From Chitinibacter sp. GC72 (lineage in GTDB: Bacteria; Pseudomonadota; Gammaproteobacteria; Burkholderiales; Chitinibacteraceae), in the NCBI RefSeq assembly GCF_009760905.1, contig NZ_VIRW01000003.1, positions 62,001 to 126,000 on the forward strand: a stretch of 64,000 nt of DNA, given 5' to 3'. Every line of letters begins with the position of its first letter. The first letter of the stretch is position 1. The notes under the pieces were generated by a model. The model did not search any database, was not told where the DNA came from, and saw only the letters and a list, made by a program, of their open reading frames with translations. The translations under genes were made by a program, and so were the position numbers. Shown here in pieces: positions 16,077 through 24,362 of the stretch.

Positions 16077-16411
16077 AGTTGCTCCTTTCGCTCGTCAGGT
16101 TGTAAAAAGTACGGCGAGTAACCGTGAGCGTAGTGTGCGTGTGGGGTGGTGGGATTCGCGGTGGGAGAAGTGGGCTGCTGCGGTGGGATTTTATGAAGTT
16201 ACAACGTGCTAGATAACTTGGTTAGCAGTCGCCAATCAAGTCGGTGGTACTACTGCATTTAGCTCAATTTAGAGCAATGCTCTACTGTTGCACTGGCATT
16301 GATTTACAATATCTAGAAGTATCATGAAATTATCGCCACAATATCAATGGCATAAATTTATGGTATCGGCACAATATGAGCTCCTTTAATTAACTATTTG
16401 GAGCACATAAA
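16077..16411. promoter_or_regulatory. divergent early/lysogeny control region
   Basis: Gap of 335 bases between the divergent HTH gene and the 46-aa gene. It holds a near-perfect 14-base direct repeat, TATCGCCACAATAT at 16331-16344 and TATCGGCACAATAT at 16364-16377, set 33 bases (about three helical turns) apart. It also has a palindrome TAGAGCAATGCTCTA near 16275, and several GGTGGGA repeats at 16145-16200. The layout suits operators for a phage switch, with the HTH/zinc-ribbon protein nearby as candidate binder. No transcription start is assigned. Confidence 0.6.
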
Positions 16412-16552
16412 ATGTCGAACCATCAAGGCGATATCAGTAACAAAAACAAGGGAACACCTGGAACTAATAAGACTTACGATCAGAACCAGGGAAACCGAGG
16501 AAAACAAATTCAGCAGAATCAACAAAAGCAAGCTGTCATTAAGAAGAAATAA
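16412..16552 (+). CDS. small basic Asn/Gln-rich protein
   Basis: 46 aa, begins MSNHQGDISNKNKGTPGTNK and ends with three Lys; it is rich in Asn, Gln, Lys and Gly, has no hydrophobic core and is likely disordered. The middle TYDQNQGNRGKQ followed by NQQKQ resembles small bacterial proteins with a GTPGTNxTYDxxQGNRGKQ pattern, whose role I do not know. TTGGAG lies about ten bases before the ATG. It is immediately upstream of the HTH/zinc-ribbon gene, with a strong hairpin between. Confidence 0.6.
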   Translation: MSNHQGDISNKNKGTPGTNKTYDQNQGNRGKQIQQNQQKQAVIKKK

Positions 16553-16570
16553 CTGTTGGGGTGTTAATTG

Positions 16571-16591
16571 GTAGGCGGGAAACCCGCCTAC
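16571..16591. repeat. perfect hairpin between small gene and regulator
   Basis: GTAGGCGGG and CCCGCCTAC form nine perfect base pairs around AAA. There is no T-run after it, so it is not a typical terminator. It lies 17 bases before the regulator's ATG, which lacks a visible ribosome site, so it may act on translation, or be an operator or a REP-like unit. Confidence 0.7.
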
Positions 16592-16607
16592 ATCAAATGT
16601 GGCCATA

Positions 16608-17303
16608 ATGGAAGATAAGAAAAAGTATCGATACACAAAGCAGCTGATAACTATGGCATTGCGTGATGGCTGGACGCAGAAGGATATTGCAGATGCATGT
16701 CGTACCCAGCAATCAGTTGTAAGTGGTTGGAAAAATGGCTCTGTTCTGGCAAAAGAAAGCCAGTTGCAAAGATTATTGGAGGTGTATGGCCCGAAGTTGC
16801 GCAGACGCACCTTCAAGATTTATCACGATCTGCAGAAAGACAGTCAAGGAATTTACAACATCCAGATGATCAAAGTAGAGGGCGAAGTATTGCTCTCATT
16901 TCCGTACCGAAATAAAAAATTCTGTGCGAAATGCCAAGCTCCAATACCAGAAAACACCACATCTTGCAGTTGCAGTTCAAAAATTATTAAGACGTTGCCT
17001 ACTAGACGATTGCTGGTGCACTCTATGGGCAAGGGGGAGTTTTGTTTAGTCCATCAGTATCGCCTGATTAAGGACGAGTGCCAGATGCAATTTCCAGAGA
17101 CTAATGTTTACGCGAGTAAGGTAGTCGGACGTTACGATGTAACGCTTTTGTTGGTATGGATTGACGAAGTCCTCACCCAAGCATGCGTATCGACTGAAAT
17201 GATGTTAGACGAAAGTATCTTGTTGCGCATGCTCGTCAGAAAAGCGCTGCTAGAGTACGGCTATCCAATTGAGGGGGTTGAAGAGCACAACGCATCTTGG
17301 TAG
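16608..17303 (+). CDS. HTH regulator with zinc ribbon
   Basis: 231 aa from the ATG reading MEDKKKYRYTKQ. The N-terminus contains MALRDGWTQKDIADACRTQQSVVSGWKNGS, an XRE-type helix-turn-helix. The middle has C-x2-C and a C-x-C (FCAKCQAPIP, TSCSCSS), a probable zinc ribbon. The C-terminal part (YDVTLLLVWIDEVL, ESILLRMLVRKALLEYGY) is helical and unrecognised. It is the only XRE protein in the lysogeny region, so it is the best candidate for the prophage repressor, although it lacks the peptidase domain of CI/LexA types. Its base composition is lower in GC than the phage genes around it. Confidence 0.7.
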   Translation: MEDKKKYRYTKQLITMALRDGWTQKDIADACRTQQSVVSGWKNGSVLAKESQLQRLLEVYGPKLRRRTFKIYHDLQKDSQGIYNIQMIKVEGEVLLSFPYRNKKFCAKCQAPIPENTTSCSCSSKIIKTLPTRRLLVHSMGKGEFCLVHQYRLIKDECQMQFPETNVYASKVVGRYDVTLLLVWIDEVLTQACVSTEMMLDESILLRMLVRKALLEYGYPIEGVEEHNASW

Positions 17304-17628
17304 GCTCTCAATACCAACCCAAAAAAGCGTTACGGCCACGCCAAGGTCGATCGCAAAAGATCTTCATTGATCGTTAGGTTTGCTTAGGGTTCGCCCGGCC
17401 TTGCAGACATGCCTTTTGCTTCTGCAATGCTTTAGCTAAGTAACCATCAGGGAAGTTGGCCGTATGCTGGCACAGTCAGCTAGATTGTAGTGATACATGC
17501 TGTGATCGAAAAGCGCTCAACTTCAATAGGGAATGGGGCGGGACGAAAGCCGGGCCACTTTGAATAAGGTCGCCCGGCTTTCACTTCTCATTCTTCGGGA
17601 TTTGTTGCTGAATAACTGTAAATAGACT
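17304..17628. other. convergent intergenic gap
   Basis: No gene seen in these 325 bases between the plus-strand regulator and the minus-strand accessory operon. A perfect 11-base inverted repeat, GAAAGCCGGGC at 17545-17555 and GCCCGGCTTTC at 17572-17582, with a 16-base loop, probably stops transcription from one or both sides. The rest is unremarkable. Confidence 0.6.
17545..17582. terminator. probable bidirectional terminator hairpin
   Basis: Eleven perfect pairs with a 16-base loop between convergent genes. The T-tracts on either side are weak (TTTCACTTCTC), so efficiency is uncertain. Confidence 0.5.
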
Positions 17629-18552
17629 TCAACTGAAACTGTTCAGCAGGTAGACTTCATCGGTATCGTGATACTGAATAAACCGATCGTAGACAGCACG
17701 GTTGCTCTTTTTGAATATGTCGACGGGTTTAAATATGGCAGCAGTACTGCCAACTGCTTGCTGTAACTGGCCCTTTGTCATTTCATGATCGGGATGCTGC
17801 ATCAGCGCCAGCAGCATTTTTTTCTGCTGAGGCGTCAGCTTATGGCGCTCACCGTCGACAACCGCATAGCCGTCAGTGACATAGTCGAGGGTGGACAGAT
17901 TATCTGGCAGTGCTTCATCGGCAAGCACTGGCCGCATTGCCAGCCTGCTGTTGTCGAAATGAAAATTCGCACGCCCCAGATGAACTGAATCGAGGAGCAG
18001 TTTGGGCTGTCGCTGGGCTAGCGGTGTGTTTTGCCATCGCTCAGGCCCAGAGCTCGTCAGCAGGATGTCCTGACTATGAAATTGCCGTTGCGTTAACATC
18101 TCATCGATTTGCTGTGCGACGCCCGACTTGCCCAAACCACAGGCTAGCCAAACTTGAATCTGCTTGTTTTTGCGGGCAACTTTGCCGACCAGCCACAAAT
18201 GCTGAGGAATGAGCTCCGCCGGCTGTGCACCTGCATTCAAGCCAAGTTGAAGCGCCGTCATGATCTTGCCGACATCAAGGTGGTAAGCGCGAAGTTCATC
18301 TGACGGAATGTCGATATCTCCGCAGTCCGTGCAATAGAGCTTGTCTTGCTCTGGGTGCACCGGCGCACCTAGTCCGCATTCTGGGCAATTGAGGGTGACT
18401 AGCCGCTGGCCTGGTTTGAGCCAGCGCCAGCCCAGCAGCGTTTCCCTAGCAGAATGCTCCTCTGGCCTAGTGGATGCGCCGATCAAAATGGGAGCGTTAG
18501 GATTGTCTAACCAGCGCACCAAACAAGCCAAGGTCTGCAAGGCAGCACTCAT
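17629..18552 (-). CDS. accessory protein with zinc ribbon, unknown
   Basis: 307 aa from the ATG overlapping the upstream gene's stop (ATGA at 18,549-18,552). Near residues 52-77 it has C-P-E-C and C-T-D-C pairs, a zinc ribbon. The C-terminal 80 residues, DGYAVVDGERHKLTPQQKKMLLALMQHP followed by MTKGQLQQAVGS, look like a winged helix of the OmpR-effector style that recognises DNA. The central part (QHLWLVGKVARKNKQIQVWLACGLG) I cannot assign. It is the second gene of a two-gene operon within the prophage lysogeny region. It may be a regulator or an effector of a defence or exclusion function; that is inference only. Confidence 0.5.
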   Translation of the reverse strand: MSAALQTLACLVRWLDNPNAPILIGASTRPEEHSARETLLGWRWLKPGQRLVTLNCPECGLGAPVHPEQDKLYCTDCGDIDIPSDELRAYHLDVGKIMTALQLGLNAGAQPAELIPQHLWLVGKVARKNKQIQVWLACGLGKSGVAQQIDEMLTQRQFHSQDILLTSSGPERWQNTPLAQRQPKLLLDSVHLGRANFHFDNSRLAMRPVLADEALPDNLSTLDYVTDGYAVVDGERHKLTPQQKKMLLALMQHPDHEMTKGQLQQAVGSTAAIFKPVDIFKKSNRAVYDRFIQYHDTDEVYLLNSFS

Positions 18553-19724
18553 CCGAGCACTCCGCATTCTTGCAGTAGCTCGTTGGCCAGCTTTGCGTTT
18601 TCGGCACTGAGGTTCTTGATCGAAGTGCTGCCACCGACGTTGCAATCAAAACTGAAGGTTTTAACCGTGTCTTTGCCGGGCTGTTTTCGGCCAATGGTAA
18701 TGGTGACGGCAGAAAGATCGTATTCTTCAGCCAAATCCTGCTGGGTTTTAAGATGAGCTTGCGCCAGCGAGGCGGCATCGGGTTGATCCGCTGGACTCGG
18801 CGCATCGATACAAATGGCCATACCAGCGACTTGTTTGTGCTGATACCGAGCGCGGCGCAGGCGCGCAAACTCGATCCCCATGCCCGCTGGGTCGAATAAA
18901 TCGACGCCACGCAGCAGTTGATTCAAGAACAGCCGCGATTTTTGTACGGCTTCCGGCTGTATGTCCTGCTTCAAAATGTGCTCGCCAAAGATCCCCTGCA
19001 CTTGTGCGTGAGCCTTGATGCCGCCTTTGACGATGGACTCCACCAAACCTGTCTGGGGATCGTACAAAATGCCGGTTTCAATCGCCGGTCGAATGGGGCG
19101 TCGCGTGAAACCTTGATCATCAAACTCGGTGGAGTCGCTTTTGGGGCCCTCGACATAGAAGGACAGCTGGATCGTGCCATCTAGGTATCGATCATAAATC
19201 TCGACGTGATGTTTACTGCCGGCACCATCTTTTCGATACAACTTGGCCACTGCATCTCCAAAGGCCACCAGATCATCGCGCAGGCGTGACAACTCCAGGC
19301 CTGTTGGTAACTGGTGCCGTTTCCACATCCGCCCATTGCTGCGACCATCGAAGGCAAGTGCCAATTCTGCAGCTCGAAATTGATCATCTCGATGCGTTAG
19401 TGCCCAGCAGGCTCGCTCAGCGTCATTCACGCAGTGCTGGAATGCTTCGTCCAGCTCATCGTCATTATTGGTGGCATTACGCAGCGCCTTGATTCCTTGC
19501 TCATGCCCCATCTTAAAAATCCGCTGCAAGTCATGGTGCAGATCCGCATAGGCTTCAGTGGCATCCATTTTCAACCAAACCGCTGTTGCTTCAATGACTA
19601 ACTCCGCTTCTTCCTGCGCCCAATCCAAGGGGAAGTGCGTGGCATGCCCGCGCGCGCTAAACAAAGCCTGAATTGAGGCTTTGGGGATTTCACGGAATAG
19701 CTGTTTTGGATTGAAGATCTTCAT
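18549..19724 (-). CDS. accessory protein of unknown function (operon with zinc-ribbon protein)
   Basis: 391 aa from the ATG giving MKIFNPKQLFREIP, which has AGGAGG at proper distance (a longer frame exists upstream but has no ribosome site). I recognise no domain. Helical first half: AQEEAELVIEATAVWLKMDATEAYADLHHDLQRIFKMG; the second half is beta-rich with ETGILYDPQTGLVESIVKGG, and VAGMAICIDAPSPADQPD. The C-terminus reads FSFDCNVGGSTSIKNLSAENAKLANELL. No signal peptide or membrane segment is seen. Paired by a four-base overlap with the zinc-ribbon protein, it is likely one half of a phage-borne cargo function. Confidence 0.5.
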   Translation of the reverse strand: MKIFNPKQLFREIPKASIQALFSARGHATHFPLDWAQEEAELVIEATAVWLKMDATEAYADLHHDLQRIFKMGHEQGIKALRNATNNDDELDEAFQHCVNDAERACWALTHRDDQFRAAELALAFDGRSNGRMWKRHQLPTGLELSRLRDDLVAFGDAVAKLYRKDGAGSKHHVEIYDRYLDGTIQLSFYVEGPKSDSTEFDDQGFTRRPIRPAIETGILYDPQTGLVESIVKGGIKAHAQVQGIFGEHILKQDIQPEAVQKSRLFLNQLLRGVDLFDPAGMGIEFARLRRARYQHKQVAGMAICIDAPSPADQPDAASLAQAHLKTQQDLAEEYDLSAVTITIGRKQPGKDTVKTFSFDCNVGGSTSIKNLSAENAKLANELLQECGVLG

Positions 19725-19970
19725 CTGGGCCTCCTGATTTCGAGCACGAGTTGTTAGAAATGCTGCCATGCAGAAACATATTAGAACGATCGTTCTTGGT
19801 TTCAATAGTCTTTCACAAATATTTTTTAAATATTTGGCTGATGTGATGTTTGATCTAGGCGAAACCTTCCTCCCGCTTGCGCCGGCTTCCTATGTGTTGG
19901 TGGCTTTGGGGCATTTCTGACCGGACAATTTCACCACTGATTTTTGTTGAATAACCCGGAGTGCCCAGCA
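19725..19970. promoter_or_regulatory. divergent control region with two palindromes
   Basis: Between the minus-strand accessory operon and the plus-strand integrase cassette. It contains a perfect palindrome AGAACGATCGTTCT at 19783-19796, of the kind bound by TetR-family and similar dimeric repressors, and an AT-rich hairpin CAAATATTT/AAATATTTG at 19816-19836 with a TTT loop. No repressor gene of that family lies nearby. Confidence 0.6.
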
Positions 19971-20162
19971 ATGCAGCAACACAACCAAACCCCACCAGAA
20001 CTGATGAGTCCGGAACAACGGGCCACTGAAATTTGCCGAATTCTTGGCCATGGCATTTTGAGATTGGCAGACAAGGTCAACAACCCGCTGAATCAACTTG
20101 GCTTTTCTGCAGAACAGAGCGTTCATGTGGACGTGTCTACTGCCAAGGAGAACCAGGTATGA
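19971..20162 (+). CDS. small protein of integrase cassette
   Basis: 63 aa from the ATG giving MQQHNQTPPELMSPEQRATE. The part EICRILGHGILRLADK resembles short proteins found upstream of DUF2924 genes in proteobacterial phages and islands, with a consensus like R..E...IL..GLLRL. No function is known. Its stop overlaps the DUF2924 start by ATGA. Confidence 0.6.
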   Translation: MQQHNQTPPELMSPEQRATEICRILGHGILRLADKVNNPLNQLGFSAEQSVHVDVSTAKENQV

Positions 20163-20638
20163 ACCCCCAACCTGAATTGCCTGCCAGCGTGCTGGAACAA
20201 GTCAGCCAATTACCAGATCTGCCCATGCCAGAAATCCGGCGGCTGTGGCTGAAGCTGTTTGCCTTTGACGCGCCCACGCATAACCGCGTTTTTCTGGAGC
20301 GAAGGATCGCCTATCAACTTCAAGAAAATGCTTACAAAGAAATCGATCCGGAGTTGCTGGAGCGCAATCGCAAAGCCATCGCCGCACTGATTCAGTATGG
20401 GTGTAAGCCGGCTCGGGCTCGAATTCAGCTCACCCCAGGTACCGTATTTAACCGGGAATATGGTGGCCGCAATCACCAGGTGGTGGTCCTGCCAGATCAG
20501 CTGCTGATGTATGAGGGACAGGTTTACAACAGCCTCACCCAGCTGGCGGAAATGATTACCGGTACACAGTGCTCCGGGCCGTTTTTCTTTGGCCTGAAAA
20601 GCAAGCGCAGCAAAAGCGATAAAAGGAGAAAAACATGA
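20159..20638 (+). CDS. DUF2924 protein
   Basis: 159 aa from the ATG in the ATGA overlap. It shows VSQLPDLPMPEIRRLWLKLF, HNRVFLERRIAYQLQENAYK, a basic patch, then LTPGTVFNREYGGRNHQVVVLPDQLLMYEGQVYNSLTQLAEMITGTQCSGPFFFGL, the full DUF2924 pattern. This family accompanies serine recombinases on phages and islands. It may help the integrase or control direction, but that is not established. Its stop overlaps the integrase start. Confidence 0.9.
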   Translation: MNPQPELPASVLEQVSQLPDLPMPEIRRLWLKLFAFDAPTHNRVFLERRIAYQLQENAYKEIDPELLERNRKAIAALIQYGCKPARARIQLTPGTVFNREYGGRNHQVVVLPDQLLMYEGQVYNSLTQLAEMITGTQCSGPFFFGLKSKRSKSDKRRKT

Positions 20639-21975
20639 GCGTCAAACCCCGTATTCGTTGCGCAGTTTATACCCGGAAATCCAGCGACGAAGGGTTGGAT
20701 CAGGAATTCAACTCAATTGATGCTCAGCGTGAAGCGGGCCATGCCTATATCGCCAGCATGCGAGGTGAAGGTTGGATGCCAGTGGCTGACGATTATGATG
20801 ATCCGGCATTTTCTGGTGGCAATATGGAGCGGCCCGGGCTCAAGCGCCTGCTAGCCGATATTCAAGCTGGGCTGATTGATGTGGTCGTCGTTTATAAAAT
20901 CGACCGTCTGACTCGCAGCCTGGCTGATTTCTCCCGCATGATTGAAGTGTTTGAGGAACACGGCGCCTCATTCGTTTCGGTGACCCAGCAGTTCAATACC
21001 ACGACTTCAATGGGTCGATTAATGCTGAATGTCCTGCTTTCGTTTGCCCAGTTTGAGCGGGAAGTAACGGGTGAGCGCATTCGCGACAAAATTGCCGCTG
21101 CCAAGCGTAAAGGCATGTGGATGGGCGGTGTGCCTCCGCTGGGCTATGACGTGGTCGATCGCAAACTGGTCGTTAATCCGCAAGAAGCAAAACTGGTTCG
21201 GCATATCTTCGAGCGCTTTGTCGAGTTGGGCTCGACGACGCGCCTAACCCGAGAGCTGGAAATCGATAAGGTACTCTCCAAATCCTGGACCACCCAAGAG
21301 GGGCGGGTCCGGGTTGGCAAGCCGATCGACAAAACGCAGCTCTATAAGTACCTGCACAACCGGATTTATCTGGGAGAGCTGTCACTCAAAGGCCAGTGGT
21401 TTCCTGGCGAGCATACGCCGATCATCAGTCCTGAACTGTGGGAGCAGGCCCATGCCATTTTTGCCATCCACCGCCGCAAACGCAGCCAGCAAAATCGCAA
21501 TGGCCGTCCGGCCTTGCTGAAAGGCTTGCTGTTTACACAAGATGGCCGAGCGATGTCGCCGACCTACACCTGCAAAGCCGGCCGGGTGTACACCTACTAC
21601 ATCTCGCAGCTGGATAAGAAGAAATATGCCGGGGCTTCCGGCATCCATCGCTTGCCAGGTTCAGAAATCGAAGGGGCCGTCACCAAGCATCTTTTTGCAC
21701 TGCTCAACAACGAGACCGTTGGGCTGCGGGTTGTAAGTGCCGTGCAGGCGGTGGACCCGGAACTGGACGAATCACAAATCATGGTGGCATTGCGACGACT
21801 CGAGCAGGTCTGGAGCAATCTTTATCCTGAGGAGCAGATGCGGCTGGCCAAATTACTGATCGAACGCGTGGTCATCAGCCCGAGTAATTTGGAGATCCGC
21901 CTGCGTGAAACTGGTCTGGAAAAAGTGATCAAAGATATGGCCGGCAAGGCTGAAGCGCAGGAGGCCACGGCATGA
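20635..21975 (+). CDS. serine recombinase (phage integrase)
   Basis: 446 aa. The resolvase domain has the catalytic Ser in AVYTRKSSDEG (about residue 16), then VVVVYKIDRLTRSLADF and MGRLMLNVLLSFAQFEREVTGERIRDKIAAAKRKGMWMGG, with the conserved Arg residues. A recombinase domain follows (PPLGYDVVDRKLVVNPQEAKLVRHIF), and the C-terminal part has a coiled region, shorter than in phiC31-type integrases (about 600 aa). It should insert the prophage by recombination at a short att core. Four-base overlaps link it to DUF2924 before and the HTH protein after it, making one operon. Confidence 0.95.
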   Translation: MSVKPRIRCAVYTRKSSDEGLDQEFNSIDAQREAGHAYIASMRGEGWMPVADDYDDPAFSGGNMERPGLKRLLADIQAGLIDVVVVYKIDRLTRSLADFSRMIEVFEEHGASFVSVTQQFNTTTSMGRLMLNVLLSFAQFEREVTGERIRDKIAAAKRKGMWMGGVPPLGYDVVDRKLVVNPQEAKLVRHIFERFVELGSTTRLTRELEIDKVLSKSWTTQEGRVRVGKPIDKTQLYKYLHNRIYLGELSLKGQWFPGEHTPIISPELWEQAHAIFAIHRRKRSQQNRNGRPALLKGLLFTQDGRAMSPTYTCKAGRVYTYYISQLDKKKYAGASGIHRLPGSEIEGAVTKHLFALLNNETVGLRVVSAVQAVDPELDESQIMVALRRLEQVWSNLYPEEQMRLAKLLIERVVISPSNLEIRLRETGLEKVIKDMAGKAEAQEATA

Positions 21976-22439
21976 GCACGATCAAGCAAATCACCACCCG
22001 GCAAGCCGAAATAGGCGAGTTAAGTAACGGCCGGCTGCAGTTGCATATCCCGATTACCATCGGTCGCCGCAATGGCAAGAGCGTTGTTCGTCTTCCCGAT
22101 GGTGCAATCAGGCAGCCTGACTCGCCAGGCAAAGATCCAACCCAACTACAACTGGCGCTGGCGCGTGGCCACCGCTGGTGGCAAATGATTCAGCGACGTG
22201 AGGTCGCAAACTTGACCGAGCTGGCCAAGCAGGTCGGGGTCGACAGCAGCTATGTCAGCCGGATGGTCAACTTGACGAATCTAGCGCCTGACATTGTTGC
22301 AGCCATCCTGGATGAAACATTGCCGGAGCACATCAGTTTGTTTGATCTGGCAGTGGATCCGGCTTTGCTGTGGGATGAACAGTGCGAGCGAGTTGGCATC
22401 AGCGTTGACAATCAATTCATGAGTGAAGCTAAAGAATGA
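21972..22439 (+). CDS. ParB-like HTH protein of integrase cassette
   Basis: 155 aa. IPITIGRRNGKSVVRLPDG near the start is followed by LALARGHRWWQMIQRREVANLTELAKQVGVDSSYVSRMVNLTNLAPDIVAAILD, a helix-turn-helix of the ParB/KorB style, and then ISLFDLAVDPALLWDEQ. Proteins with this exact end often follow serine recombinases of this kind. It probably binds att or the operon promoter and sets direction or expression of the integrase; the role is inferred. Its start overlaps the integrase stop. It is the last prophage gene at this end. Confidence 0.8.
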   Translation: MSTIKQITTRQAEIGELSNGRLQLHIPITIGRRNGKSVVRLPDGAIRQPDSPGKDPTQLQLALARGHRWWQMIQRREVANLTELAKQVGVDSSYVSRMVNLTNLAPDIVAAILDETLPEHISLFDLAVDPALLWDEQCERVGISVDNQFMSEAKE

Positions 22440-22638
22440 GGGGCTGGTTAGGAAAGTAACGCAGCCTCTCGCAAGCATAGGTGAGCTTCAGCACCTCGGC
22501 CTTAGCGGACAGTCAAACTTCTTTGTCGGTGGCAAAATTTAAGGAGCCACTACAAACTTACCCTAGATATATAGATGCCAACCGCGCATACTTTAGGTGC
22601 TTCAGTACGCTGGCGGCCACTTGTCAACGCGAGGAATC

Positions 22639-24239
22639 ATGACAGCAAAAGCCGAACACCACTTCATGACCTCACCGATTCGAATTGCCTCAATTTTGCG
22701 GATTTTAACAAAGCATAAACTGCTGGGGGGGTACTTGGGAAGCGCTATTGGCCAACACCGCAGCAATTGCGATCGGCAATCGAAGCGTTGGGGCCAACAT
22801 TTATCAAGTTTGGTCAGATTTTGGCCATGCGCCGAGATTTAATCCCAGAACAATACGCCAATGAATTGGCCTTATTGCATGATCAATTGCCGGCAATGCC
22901 ATTTGATCTTGTCCGCTCAATTATTGAAGCCGAGTTTGGTCTACCTCTCACGAAATTATTCTCCGAGTTTAGCGAAGCGCCTCTTGGAGCGGCTTCAATT
23001 GCTCAAGTTCACAAAGCAACTACTTTGGATGGGCGTGTTGTCGCGGTTAAAGTGCAGCGCCCCAATTTGAATCTAGTGATTAGCAAAGATATTGCGCTAC
23101 TTACGCATTTGATCTCCTTGGGTGAAATGCTCATGCCGCAATTGCGTAGCTTGGAGCTACATCGTGTGGTTAATGAATTTGCCCTCAGTCTGCAACGGGA
23201 AATCGATTTCACGCATGAAGCTCGCTCTATCCTCATTTTTCGAGCAGCCATGTCGGAATGCCCTGAGCTCTGGGTTCCCGATGTACTGAACTCCTATTCG
23301 CGAGGAGCGGTGCTGACGATGACCTTTTCGGAAGGAGAGCGGATTGATCTTTACGCACAAAAACACCCGGAAAAAATGCCAGAGGCCATGAATTCCTTGC
23401 TAAGGCTGATGCTAAAAACGATCTTCGAGAATGGCTTATTTCATGCGGACCCCCACCCCGGCAATGTATTTGTGCTGCCTGATGGACGACTTGCACTACT
23501 CGATTTTGGTAATACGGGCGAGCTAGACGAGCCGATGAGGGAATCGCTGGCTTATTTACTTGAAGCGGTTATTGCTGGCGATGCCCGAGCAGCAAGCGAG
23601 GCGTATCTGGAAATGGCATTGAGCAGCGATGAGGTCGATCGTGCCGCGCTGCAGATGGACATGAAAGCAGCTTTGTATGAAATACGTCGATCAGACCTGA
23701 ACGCAATATCAATTGGCGCTACTTTTGAGGCTCTCACCCAAGCGGGAACGCGCAATCGAGTGCGGAATCCAAACGAGTTTGTATTGCTCACTCGTGCAGT
23801 GCTGATCATGGAGTCAATGATTGAGCAATTAGCCCCCAACCATGACTATATTGCTTCTTTTCGTGAACAAATATCACGGCTAACTACGCTGCATTTTTCA
23901 AAACAGCGTATTGCCGACAAGACCACGCGGCTGGCGAGAGAGCTAGAACGCCTGATGCTGGGTGCTCCTAGCGATACCCGACGCATCTTACGCCGTGTTG
24001 CAGAGGGCAATTTAGGTCGGCTGCCAAGACTGGAGTCCATGGGCGAGCGACTTAGCCGTAATCTGGAAAGGCTTGCTGGAGCAATCGCTTATGCCGCACT
24101 AGTCATTAGTGGATCAATGCTACTGCTCACCGCTGAAGGGGACTGGCACCACACTCTGGGTGAAATCATGATCGGCGTTGGCATTTTTGGTATGGCAATT
24201 ACCGGTATTGGCGTGCTGCGCAGTAGACATACGCGGTAA
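22639..24239 (+). pseudogene. UbiB/ABC1-like kinase, frameshifted in a G7 run
   Basis: Two frames join at seven G (22725-22731). With one more G the product reads KLLGGVLGKRYWPTPQQLRS without a break, giving about 533 aa that begins at the ATG at 22,639 (GAGG before it). The remaining ORF has the family marks: KxGQ-like FIKFGQILAMRRDL, PLGAASIAQVHKA, VAVKVQRP, HADPHPGNVF, LLDFGNTGEL, and two C-terminal membrane segments. UbiB-like proteins are atypical kinases needed for ubiquinone synthesis or lipid handling; a second, intact copy lies at 50.6 kb. The lesion may be real, a sequencing error, or a slippage site. Confidence 0.85.
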
Positions 24240-24362
24240 TGGCGCCTAAGTCCTTTATTAACTTCAAAATACTACCATGGGTATGTTTTTTTAAATAAGC
24301 AATAGGAAGGATTCCATTCATATACATCTGCATTGTTCGTATGGCTTATCTCATTTTCAGTA

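Larger units (their letters stand above)
1..22440. mobile_element. prophage (left end outside window)
   Basis: Continuous run of phage-type genes: lambda-class terminase and portal, gpW, Sak4-like ATPase, primase-helicase, RuvC-like resolvase, and a serine integrase at the right end. Replication, packaging and head genes are all on the minus strand from 16,076 down; lysogeny and integration genes lie at 16.4-22.4 kb. The right border is placed just after the last integrase-cassette gene (stop at 22,439), because the next gene is an ordinary chromosomal UbiB-like kinase. No att core could be identified since the left end is not visible. A frameshifted portal and the absence of capsid and tail genes next to it suggest decay, but the missing genes could lie left of the window. 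Confidence 0.85.

Noticed and set aside
22440-22638. attR core
   Set aside because: Short hairpins such as AGGTG/CACCT are present but, without the left end, no shared core can be shown.
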